DNA of 34,800 bases from an uncultured Saprospiraceae bacterium (GTDB lineage Bacteria; Bacteroidota; Bacteroidia; Chitinophagales; Saprospiraceae): contig CALFUU010000078.1 of assembly GCA_937929835.1 (NCBI GenBank), forward strand, positions 1 through 34,800, written 5' to 3'. Positions 8,355 to 15,493 of the stretch are shown here, one piece after another. Made by a program: the position numbers and the translations under genes. Position 1 is the stretch's first letter, and every line of letters begins with the position of its first letter. The notes under the pieces are model-generated. The model was given only the letters and a program-made list of their open reading frames with translations, did not search any database and was not told the DNA's origin.

Positions 8355-10013
8355 TTGATCTCCTTGAATATAGAAAAGCAAAAAATATATAGTAAGTGGA
8401 GCTTAGGTCTGATGATGGTCCTTGGCTCCATTTTTCTTTTGTACCTCAATTGGTTGGTGCCTTACTTACCTGGAGATGACCATATCTTCCAGATGAAGAT
8501 TCCTAATGAGGGTATTATTGGACAAGAGCGCATAACTAGTATTTCTGACTTGATAGAGTCTCAGGTCAACTTCTACAACAACTATCATTACAGAGTCCTC
8601 AATCACACCTTATTGCAACTGCTCTTGCTGCTGCCCACTTGGGTATTTGATGCACTAAATGTGCTGGTGTATTTGTTGTTGCCCTTCTCAGTTTTACCCA
8701 GAAAGGAACAAGTTGTTGACTATAGTGCCAAGTATGTCTTTCTGCTCTTTTTTATTTGGGTTTTTCATTTTGATCTCGGTCGCTGCTATTTTCTGACGAC
8801 GGGTGCACTCAATTATTCTTGGTTATTGGTTCCACAATTACTTTATGTGAGAGTCCTTCTGCGCTACTTGGAGAAAGGATATAGCTCTCCTTGGTTGGTT
8901 GTATTGGCGATGGCCAATTTTAATTCCAACGAGAATGTACAAGTCGTTCTGTTTGTTCTCAGCCTATATGTATTAAGTAAGACCAAGCGTAAGTCGGTAA
9001 TATTAAGTACGGCCATTCTTCTGTTCGGAGGCTTATGGATGTTGGCTTCACCTTCTGTGGGTTTGCGCTTAGCTGAGCAGGGCTTTCGAGAGGGCGGGTG
9101 GTTGCCACATGTGATAGAGTATGCGAAGCGAGCCGTCTATTTTGGGTTGCAATATTGGCCTATTGTCCTATTAACGGCATTGGCAGCTGGGCGTATAGGT
9201 CCGCCGGAGAGGCAAACAACTTATATCCTTCTAGGTGGTGCTATCTTCTCTATGTTGGTGATGGTCGGCATCCCGCTTTTTGAGCCGCGTTCTGCTATAT
9301 TTGGATTCTTCTTGGCATTGATGTGGCTAGGTTTTTATACGAGTAGCCTACGACTGCCTAAGACTTTATTTTATGCTATGATTTTCATTGGAATTGTAGT
9401 AGGCATATTACGCTTACCAGATTTTCAAGCGCAACGAGCACGGCACAATGCCAATCTAGCGCTCTTCAGTAACAACGAAAAAGATATCTACCTCAAACCC
9501 TACTGCGACCAGATCCAGCGCTCTTACCTCTTGTGCTACCCGTTGAGCGAAGACCCCAACTTTGTAGATAATAAGAGCTTGGCAGCCGTGTATGGCAAGC
9601 ACAGTGTGCAGCAACGCGTCAGACAATTACCAGACTATAAGCTTGCGGATCTCTCCAGCACGCGTGTCCCCGATTTGCTCTATGCGCAACAAGGCCAGAC
9701 ACTAGATGTCTTTGTAGAAGGTGAGCCCAAAGCGGAAAACTATTATTACATCATACGCGGCTCTAGAAAAGGCCTCAATTCTCACAGAATAATAGATTTT
9801 ATACCGGAGCAGTGGCGGCTCTTCTTTTTGGATTATCTAGAAGATGTGACTAGCAGTGAGATGCCTTATGCGACCATAGAAGGGCAGCTCTATCCACACT
9901 TAGAGATAGATAATTATACCGAATATAAATACTTGCTGATTAGTGCTTATGATCTAACGATACACGACAGAGTAGGAGAGATAATGCGGCTAGATCTTGC
10001 CGAGATCCAGTAG
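8355..10013 (+). CDS. polytopic membrane protein, DUF6056-like
   Basis: This 552-residue protein has roughly nine or ten hydrophobic segments over residues 15-355, followed by a soluble C-terminal region (about 365-552). Features recalling DUF6056 membrane proteins are an acidic PGDDH motif just after the first membrane segment, HYRVLNH, FLTTGALNYSW, NFNSNENVQ and a late EPRSAIFGFF. An acidic loop after the first membrane helix is also typical of GT-C-fold lipid-linked sugar transferases, so a role in envelope glycan synthesis is possible but unproven. The start is TTG at 8355, because the only upstream in-frame ATG is followed directly by a stop. A later ATG at 8412 would remove the positively charged N-terminus. 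The gene begins 3 bp after the C25 peptidase stop and is probably co-transcribed. Its 3' end overlaps the convergent gene by 24 bp. Confidence 0.72.
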   Translation: MISLNIEKQKIYSKWSLGLMMVLGSIFLLYLNWLVPYLPGDDHIFQMKIPNEGIIGQERITSISDLIESQVNFYNNYHYRVLNHTLLQLLLLLPTWVFDALNVLVYLLLPFSVLPRKEQVVDYSAKYVFLLFFIWVFHFDLGRCYFLTTGALNYSWLLVPQLLYVRVLLRYLEKGYSSPWLVVLAMANFNSNENVQVVLFVLSLYVLSKTKRKSVILSTAILLFGGLWMLASPSVGLRLAEQGFREGGWLPHVIEYAKRAVYFGLQYWPIVLLTALAAGRIGPPERQTTYILLGGAIFSMLVMVGIPLFEPRSAIFGFFLALMWLGFYTSSLRLPKTLFYAMIFIGIVVGILRLPDFQAQRARHNANLALFSNNEKDIYLKPYCDQIQRSYLLCYPLSEDPNFVDNKSLAAVYGKHSVQQRVRQLPDYKLADLSSTRVPDLLYAQQGQTLDVFVEGEPKAENYYYIIRGSRKGLNSHRIIDFIPEQWRLFFLDYLEDVTSSEMPYATIEGQLYPHLEIDNYTEYKYLLISAYDLTIHDRVGEIMRLDLAEIQ

Positions 10014-11078
10014 CTTGATGAGGGCATCAGCAAAAAACTTCTGTGTCCAATTGGTAAATTTCATCTTCTGATAGTCGCCCCAGATAGGAAGCGATGAAGG
10101 TATGGCACCTCTGTTGATAGATAGTCGACGCTGACCTTTGAGCAGTGGTAAGAGTAGTATGACGAGTGGGTCTAGGTATTCCTCTCTGCCTGTGCGCTCA
10201 TAGACTATGAGATAAAGTAGTGCGAGCTGTGCATTGCCAGCAGAGCAGATGTAGTTGTAGTTGCCAGCCCATTTTTCATCATAGGTGGCTGCAACTTTGT
10301 TTTTATTTTTTATGAGGGTGGTTAGGGTTTTGAGTGTGGATGTGACTTGTTTTTTTATAGATCTAGAGTTAACTATTTCTGCATATTCCCATAGGCCTCG
10401 CAAAGTGTAAGCGATAGTATGTGTATACGCCGCTTCTCCTTTCCTAAATCCCCAATCACTAAAGCTATGGTTATCATTCTGTAATGCCAGAATCTTGTCG
10501 ACCATCGCCTTGGTTCGGCGCGATACTTTAGAGTCGATGACGTTTTCTGCAAACGCTAGTGGCCACGCTATCCTGCTGTAATACGTCGGTTGATAATCCT
10601 CTATGTAGTGATGAGAAATAAATTGACCCTCATCATTTAGCAGGTCTCGCAACCAATCCCTAGTCAGTTCTATTTCTTGTAGCAGCTCTTCGGGCTTATC
10701 CACATAAGGGACCAGCGTCAGACATCCTAATAAGATCTGAGCAACATCAAACACAATGGGCTTGCCGCTTTTTATATTGCTATGATAACCGCCTTCTGGG
10801 GTCCGTAGGTTTTCAAAAAAATGCAGTTGCTTTTCGGCAAGACTTGAGAGGCCGAGATCAGGCAAGTAACGATCACCTTGCAATAGTGTAGGAATCAGAT
10901 ATCCGGTAGTTTCTGGATAAGGAGCCGCCCACTGCCCTAGTATATTTCTGGAGGCACTAGAGCCTAGATATTTGTTGGTCTTAAAGCTCTTGTAGATCCA
11001 GAGGACATTACTATATAAGGCTGAGGTGAGTTGCTCTTTGCCGCCAAGATGGTCGAGTACTTCCGAGAGCTTAGACAA
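9990..11078 (-). CDS. unrecognised helical-repeat protein (possible alpha/alpha-toroid)
   Basis: This 362-residue cytosolic-looking protein has no signal peptide. It is built of amphipathic helices with recurring aromatic/glycine motifs: ETTGYLIPTLL near 56, LRTPEGGYHSN near 92, YYSRIAWPLAFAE near 166-178 and AYTHTIAYTLRGLWEYAE near 217. The pattern resembles (alpha/alpha)n-toroid enzymes such as prenyltransferase/terpene-cyclase-like or glycan-epimerase/lyase-like folds, but I cannot assign a family and see no decisive catalytic motif. It starts 8 bp inside the end of the FemAB-like acyltransferase gene, so the two are translationally coupled and probably work on the same substrate, plausibly a polysaccharide or cell-envelope precursor (inference). 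Its stop overlaps the convergent membrane gene by 24 bp. Confidence 0.7.
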   Translation of the reverse strand: MSKLSEVLDHLGGKEQLTSALYSNVLWIYKSFKTNKYLGSSASRNILGQWAAPYPETTGYLIPTLLQGDRYLPDLGLSSLAEKQLHFFENLRTPEGGYHSNIKSGKPIVFDVAQILLGCLTLVPYVDKPEELLQEIELTRDWLRDLLNDEGQFISHHYIEDYQPTYYSRIAWPLAFAENVIDSKVSRRTKAMVDKILALQNDNHSFSDWGFRKGEAAYTHTIAYTLRGLWEYAEIVNSRSIKKQVTSTLKTLTTLIKNKNKVAATYDEKWAGNYNYICSAGNAQLALLYLIVYERTGREEYLDPLVILLLPLLKGQRRLSINRGAIPSSLPIWGDYQKMKFTNWTQKFFADALIKLLDLGKI

Positions 11079-11952
11079 GGAGGTCTGGTTTTAATATACT
11101 GATAGCAAGTTTCAATAGGGGATTGTGGATCTTCTGAATCTTATAATGAGGACTTAGTTGACCTCCAAAGGCTCTCAAATAAAATTCTACTTCTTGCAGC
11201 ATAGATCCTTCAAAATCTGTAATGGTCGTATCCAGTTGGAACATCGTCTCCCAGATAAGATAACCAAGCGCACCGTTGGGTGTAGCATCAGGCATATTGA
11301 AATTGATGATACCATAATTTCTGTGCTTATCTCTTGCGATGACAACGCCAGCCATTAGTTGTCCTGAGGCTTTGTCGTGGCAGCCTTTGGCGATGATGCG
11401 ATCTGTCCCTTTGAAATTTTCAAAGAGTTGTCTGACAGCAATCGGGTTGTAGGGGAGGGGTTTGTTTTTTTTCTGAAAAGACTCTTCGATAAGCGGCCAG
11501 ATGCTTTTGTAGTCGTGATCCTTTATGACTGTGATCTTTTCGAGTTGATTAAAACTGCGTCTGAGATTCCCTTTCAATTTTTGCTTAAGCGTTTCCTTAC
11601 CTATGGTCTTGTCCATCAGATAGGTGTACCGCGTTGTCTGCTTGTAGCCCTCCCAGTAGAAGGGTAGCCAATTCTGAAAGTCGGGATAGTATTGCTGAAA
11701 GTAGAGACTACACTGGGGTATCTGTGCTATTAATTCTTTAGTAATCTTGACTTCGTGAGATACCTTTTTGTGGGTTTTATAATCGGAAGGATAGAAGATG
11801 TAGATGCCATTATAAGCTGTCATAGGCGGCATCAGAATCAAAGTAAATCCTCTGTATTTTCTAATGTGATAGACGAGGACACCAGTCAGTTGGCCCCCTT
11901 TGTTTTTAGCGAGAGCCACGTCCCAATCTCCTTTGACACAAACAGCATCCAT
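11071..11952 (-). CDS. FemAB/GNAT-like acyltransferase, N-terminus uncertain
   Basis: From the first ATG the protein has 293 residues. It has the two-part layout of Bacteroidota FemAB-like GNAT proteins: an early block DAVCVKGDWDVAL with GFTLILMPPMTAYNG, then NWLPFYWEGYKQTTRYTYLMD, LKGNLRRSFNQ and a C-terminal acetyl-CoA-type lobe (GQLMAGVVIARD, NGALGYLIWE, FDGSM-like DFEGSMLQ, FLRAFGG). Relatives transfer amino acids or acyl groups to peptidoglycan or sugar precursors; the substrate here is unknown. The ATG at 11952 probably does not mark the true start. The reading frame is open a further 47 codons upstream (to a TAG at 12094-12096), and the residues just before it (EEYRRVYANYDLPIQFTPQW) match the conserved N-terminus of the family, yet no ATG, GTG or TTG lies there. 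It is the first gene of a pair with the helical-repeat protein. Confidence 0.82.
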   Translation of the reverse strand: MDAVCVKGDWDVALAKNKGGQLTGVLVYHIRKYRGFTLILMPPMTAYNGIYIFYPSDYKTHKKVSHEVKITKELIAQIPQCSLYFQQYYPDFQNWLPFYWEGYKQTTRYTYLMDKTIGKETLKQKLKGNLRRSFNQLEKITVIKDHDYKSIWPLIEESFQKKNKPLPYNPIAVRQLFENFKGTDRIIAKGCHDKASGQLMAGVVIARDKHRNYGIINFNMPDATPNGALGYLIWETMFQLDTTITDFEGSMLQEVEFYLRAFGGQLSPHYKIQKIHNPLLKLAISILKPDLLV

Positions 11953-12031
11953 CCATTGTGGGGTGAACTGTATCGGCAGATCGTAGTTGGCGTATACACG
12001 GCGATATTCTTCTTTGGCGCTGATAGCTCTT

Positions 12032-12049
12032 CTTTGTACAGGTACAAAG
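12032..12049. promoter_or_regulatory. operator-like perfect dyad CTTTGTAC-AG-GTACAAAG
   Basis: This is an 18-bp perfect inverted repeat with 8-bp arms and a 2-bp spacer, between the divergent acyltransferase and helicase starts. It overlaps a minus-strand TAACTTTG (12045-12052), an exact Bacteroidota -7 box. That is the expected place for a dimeric repressor site controlling the acyltransferase operon and perhaps the helicase. If the acyltransferase is extended upstream, the dyad would also be coding sequence. Confidence 0.4.
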
Positions 12050-12052
12050 TTA
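12045..12052 (-). promoter_or_regulatory. candidate -7 promoter box of the acyltransferase operon
   Basis: On the minus strand this reads TAACTTTG, identical to the box before the MscS gene. Transcription would begin near 12037, about 85 nt upstream of the annotated ATG and inside the conserved upstream coding extension. That fits a start codon located shortly downstream of 12037. Confidence 0.38.
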
Positions 12053-12099
12053 GTGATTCTGTAAGCAATGCCATTCTTTTGTAACTTGAGGATCTACTA

Positions 12100-14541
12100 A
12101 TGAAAGCAACCCATAAAGATCTACAGCTTGCCCTCCATTGGTTTAAATCCAAAAACTGGAAAGCCTTCCCATTTCAAAAAGAAACTTGGAAAGCCTTTTT
12201 AGAAGGGTACTCTGGTGTGGTCAATGCACCCACAGGCAGTGGTAAGACCTATGCACTTTATCTCGGTGCACTGATGACTGCCTTGCGCCAAGACGACTTA
12301 CCCCGAAAAGGTCCTTACATCATTTGGGTGACGCCGATACGTGCCTTAGCCAAAGAAATCAAAATCTCCATAGATAAAGCCAATGAGGGGTTGGGTTTAG
12401 ATTGGGTGACGGCAATCAGATCTGGAGATACCACTACGACTCAGCGCAAGAAGCAATTGACGCATCCTCCAGAGGTGTTTATTACGACGCCAGAGAGCCT
12501 TCATGTTATACTTGCCAGTAAAGACTATGCAAAGTTCTACACAGGACTCCAAGCCATTATCGTAGACGAATGGCACGAGTTGATGGGCAGCAAGCGCGGG
12601 GTACAGACCCAGTTGGCCATTTCTAGGTGCCGAGGGCTCAATCCTAATCTACGAGTCTGGGGGATATCTGCCACTATCGGCAATCTAGATGAAGCGGTCG
12701 ATGTCCTACTAGGGGAGCAAGCAGACAAGCGCAAGCTCATCGTCTCTGATGTCAAAAAGAAAACCAAAGTCATTTCTATTTTTCCCGATAATGTGGAGGA
12801 ATATTCTTGGGCGGGACACTTAGGATTAAAGTTGGCGGAAAAGGTGCTGCCCATTATATATAAGAGTAAGACGACACTCATCTTTGTCAATACGAGAGCC
12901 AAATGTGAGTTGTGGTATCATCAGTTGTTAGAGCTGGATCCTAGTTTGGCTGGCGATATGGCGATGCACCACGGATCCATAGCTAGAAACTTAAGAGAAT
13001 GGGTGGAAGAGGCCTTGTATGAGGGGCGCTTGTCTGTAGTGGTATCGACTTCTAGCCTAGATCTCGGAGTAGATTTCAGACCAGTAGAGACCATTATTCA
13101 GATCGGCAGTACCAAGAGTGTCTCGCGATTTATGCAGCGTGCTGGAAGGAGTGGGCATTCGCCTGGAGCCTTGAGTACAATCTACTTTTTACCGACCCAC
13201 GCCTTGGAATTGATAGAGTCGGCGGCATTGCGGGCAGCAGTACAGGAAAAGAATGTCGAGCAAAGAATTCCTTATATCCGCTCTTGGGATGTTCTGATTC
13301 AGTACCTGATGACACTCGCAGTTTCAGATGGCTTTGACCCAAAAGTGATTTTTGAGGAAGTTGTCAGAACCCACTGCTACAGCAGTATGACTCAGGAGGA
13401 TTGGGATAAGATATTACACTTCCTAGTCTACGGATCTCAGTCACTAAAGGCCTATGATGAATATGCTAAGGTCATCGTAGAAGATGGCATCTTCAAGGTC
13501 GTTAACAGACGCATAGCACAACGCCATCGCTTGAGCATTGGTACCATCACGAGCGAGGCGATGCTCCAAGTTAAGTACTTGCGGGGCAAGCGGATAGGCG
13601 TGGTAGAAGAGTGGTTTGCTTCGCAGTTGAGTGCAGGCGATAGTTTCTGGTTTGCGGGCCGCTCACTAGAATTTGTCCGACTTAAGGATATGACCTTACT
13701 GGTTAGAAATAGTCAGAAAAAGAACAAACGTATCCCTTCGTATCTCGGTGGGCGGATGCCACTCAGTACGGAGATGTCATCCGTGCTTAGAGACAAGCTG
13801 TATGAATACGATACTTTAGATAAGAGAAAACTGGACAAGGAGTTGGTTCAACTGGCACCGCTACTTGATCTACAGAAAGAGTTGAGTGTGCTGCCCTCTG
13901 CTTCAGATTTTCTTGTCGAATATATAGAGAGCAAGGAAGGATATCATTTGCTGATGTATCCGTTTGAAGGGCGGTTTGTACACGAGGGTATGGGTGCTCT
14001 TATTGCGCAACGTCTCGCTAGAAAAACACCCATTTCTTTTTCGATTGGAATGAATGACTATGGTTTTGAATTGTTGTCAGATAAGAAGATTGATCTAGAG
14101 AAATATCTTACCAAAGATCTCTTTTCATCTAAGGATATTAGCAAAGATATACAAGCGAGTATCAACGCAGCAGAGCTGGCTAGGCGTCGGTTCAGAGATA
14201 TAGCCAGAATCTCGGGTCTCATCTTCCAGGGCTTTCCAGGTAAGGCTAAGAAGGATAGACACCTGCAAGCTTCTTCCTCCTTGCTTTTTGAGGTATTTAA
14301 AGATTATGAACCAGAAAATCTGCTTTTCTTGCAGACTTTTGAGGAGGTGATGACTTTTCAACTAGAAGAGGCTAGAATGGTCAAGGCTTTAGAACGCATT
14401 CAGTCCCAACAATTTATTATACAATATCTCAAAAAACCTACTCCTCTATCTTTTCCTATTATGGTAGATCGGCTAAGAGAGAAGATGACCAGCGAAAAAC
14501 TAGAAGACCGTATCGCTAAAATGAAAATAGGCTTGTCGTAA
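12100..14541 (+). CDS. ligase-associated DEXH-box (Lhr-like) DNA repair helicase
   Basis: This 813-residue superfamily 2 helicase carries Walker A APTGSGKT at 43-50, the DEWH box at 156-159, motif III SATIG near 190 and motif VI QRAGRSGH at 346-353. It then has the long C-terminal region of Lhr-type helicases. Length and motifs match the 'ligase-associated DNA damage response DEXH box helicase' group, which is usually encoded next to an ATP-dependent ligase, a metallo-beta-lactamase-type exonuclease and the endonuclease PdeM. It likely translocates on or unwinds nucleic acid during repair (family inference). None of those partners lies in this window: upstream is the divergent acyltransferase and downstream is a restriction-modification pair. 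The ATG at 12100 gives the expected N-terminus, with a helix and the FPFQKETW Q-motif-like segment before Walker A. Confidence 0.93.
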   Translation: MKATHKDLQLALHWFKSKNWKAFPFQKETWKAFLEGYSGVVNAPTGSGKTYALYLGALMTALRQDDLPRKGPYIIWVTPIRALAKEIKISIDKANEGLGLDWVTAIRSGDTTTTQRKKQLTHPPEVFITTPESLHVILASKDYAKFYTGLQAIIVDEWHELMGSKRGVQTQLAISRCRGLNPNLRVWGISATIGNLDEAVDVLLGEQADKRKLIVSDVKKKTKVISIFPDNVEEYSWAGHLGLKLAEKVLPIIYKSKTTLIFVNTRAKCELWYHQLLELDPSLAGDMAMHHGSIARNLREWVEEALYEGRLSVVVSTSSLDLGVDFRPVETIIQIGSTKSVSRFMQRAGRSGHSPGALSTIYFLPTHALELIESAALRAAVQEKNVEQRIPYIRSWDVLIQYLMTLAVSDGFDPKVIFEEVVRTHCYSSMTQEDWDKILHFLVYGSQSLKAYDEYAKVIVEDGIFKVVNRRIAQRHRLSIGTITSEAMLQVKYLRGKRIGVVEEWFASQLSAGDSFWFAGRSLEFVRLKDMTLLVRNSQKKNKRIPSYLGGRMPLSTEMSSVLRDKLYEYDTLDKRKLDKELVQLAPLLDLQKELSVLPSASDFLVEYIESKEGYHLLMYPFEGRFVHEGMGALIAQRLARKTPISFSIGMNDYGFELLSDKKIDLEKYLTKDLFSSKDISKDIQASINAAELARRRFRDIARISGLIFQGFPGKAKKDRHLQASSSLLFEVFKDYEPENLLFLQTFEEVMTFQLEEARMVKALERIQSQQFIIQYLKKPTPLSFPIMVDRLREKMTSEKLEDRIAKMKIGLS

Positions 14542-14703
14542 GACAATCTGTAAAATCTATCGTACTCTAAATGCTTGTATGAAAGTGGAATAGAAAGACG
14601 GATGATTCAGCACACGACTCCTCCCTTTTTTCTGAATCTACACTTATCATAGTTGATGATTTCTATTTTCAATTCTTACTGACCCATAGTATTTTACACG
14701 TAG
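14542..14703. other. AT-rich junction between repair helicase and restriction gene
   Basis: This 162-bp stretch lies between the convergent ends of the helicase and restriction endonuclease genes. It has no open frame of note and no recognisable remnant of a PdeM gene. It contains a 7-bp inverted pair GATTCAG (14604-14610) / CTGAATC (14632-14638) around a pyrimidine-rich loop, possibly a weak terminator, and the left copy of the 12-bp repeat that flanks the restriction-modification island. Confidence 0.5.
14584..14595 (+). repeat. left flank copy of 12-bp inverted repeat around R-M island
   Basis: AGTGGAATAGAA here is the exact reverse complement of TTCTATTCCACT at 17031-17042. The two copies bracket the AT-rich restriction-modification segment, with about 2.4 kb between them. 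Confidence 0.45.
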
Positions 14704-15438
14704 TCACTCTTTGAATGATTTGGAGTTCATTTCAACAATCTTTGACCAATTTATGCTTCCTTCTTCATTGCAGTATTTATCAGAAAATTCTTTTACGAAG
14801 AGATTTATCTTTTTATAATACTCCACGTCATACTCTTCAGTTTTTTGTTTTGCTTTATATCCTAAAGGCTCAATTATTTCTTTGTATAAATTCTTACTAC
14901 CCGATATGAATTCCCAAAAATCTTGACCACAATATCGGTCATAATCCCCTTGGTTAATATTCTTATTTCTACCGTAGCATATACCTAAAACGGGTTGAAC
15001 TATAATTCCTGAATTACTTGTTCTTAATGCCTTCTTTGCTGCCTTGAAGTAATCTTTAAGCTTTTTATGTTGAGTACTGTTTCCCCAATTAGGGCCAGAT
15101 TTAATTGACACGACATATCTTATTTTATCTTTATCGAATTCTAAATCCATTCCTTCGATTCCTGATTTCCAGCCTTTGAATGTTTGAGAATTAATAAAGA
15201 TTGCCAACCCTTCTAGCCAATCCCCAAAAATTCCTTCTTCACTTGATGATATATGAGCATCCACAATGCCTGAAACAATCTCTGAAGCAGTTTGAACATA
15301 CTTTGCCTTAAATAAATAAGGATTTTTTCGTTTGAGGATTTTATCAAGTTTAAGCTTATTGAGACTTTCTATTCGTTTTTTGTGAAAAGTGCCAATATTT
15401 GCTTCAACGTATGTATTTATGTCTTCATTATTAATCAT
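14704..15438 (-). CDS. type II restriction endonuclease (PmeII-like family)
   Basis: From ATG at 15438 the protein has 244 residues; a TTG at 15447 would add three. The numbering here uses the longer form. The sequence has the features of a PD-(D/E)xK nuclease: an acidic helix (DWLEGLAIF, Glu79), then GMDLEF with Asp101 and Glu103, then YVVSIKSGPNWGNS with Lys116. The IKSGPNWGNS block, FHKKRIESLNKLKL at the N-terminus and CGQDFWEFISG near 173 recall the family named for PmeII; that name is from memory. The enzyme should cleave DNA at a short unmethylated site; the site cannot be read from sequence. It is divergent from the cytosine-5 methyltransferase, with about 55 bp between starts. Base composition is clearly more AT-rich than the neighbouring helicase gene, which points to horizontal acquisition. 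Confidence 0.82.
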   Translation of the reverse strand: MINNEDINTYVEANIGTFHKKRIESLNKLKLDKILKRKNPYLFKAKYVQTASEIVSGIVDAHISSSEEGIFGDWLEGLAIFINSQTFKGWKSGIEGMDLEFDKDKIRYVVSIKSGPNWGNSTQHKKLKDYFKAAKKALRTSNSGIIVQPVLGICYGRNKNINQGDYDRYCGQDFWEFISGSKNLYKEIIEPLGYKAKQKTEEYDVEYYKKINLFVKEFSDKYCNEEGSINWSKIVEMNSKSFKE

Positions 15439-15446
15439 ATCGTGCA

Positions 15447-15486
15447 ATTGTATTACATTGTTTCTTATATTTTAGCAAAATACAAT
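15447..15486. promoter_or_regulatory. shared divergent control region with ATTGTATT/AATACAAT dyad
   Basis: An inverted repeat of 8-bp arms, ATTGTATT (15447-15454) and AATACAAT (15479-15486), brackets a 24-bp spacer between the divergent restriction and methyltransferase genes. The spacer contains TATATTTT (15466-15473), close to the -7 consensus for the methyltransferase. Both promoters must lie in this ~55-bp region, so a protein bound here could set the balance of the two enzymes. No controller (C-protein) gene is present. Confidence 0.35.
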
Positions 15487-15493
15487 CAAAGAA

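Noticed and set aside
11886-12152. Overlapping 88-residue minus-strand frame across the acyltransferase/helicase junction
   Set aside because: It is in a different frame from the conserved acyltransferase N-terminus and overlaps the helicase start; no homology is recognisable.
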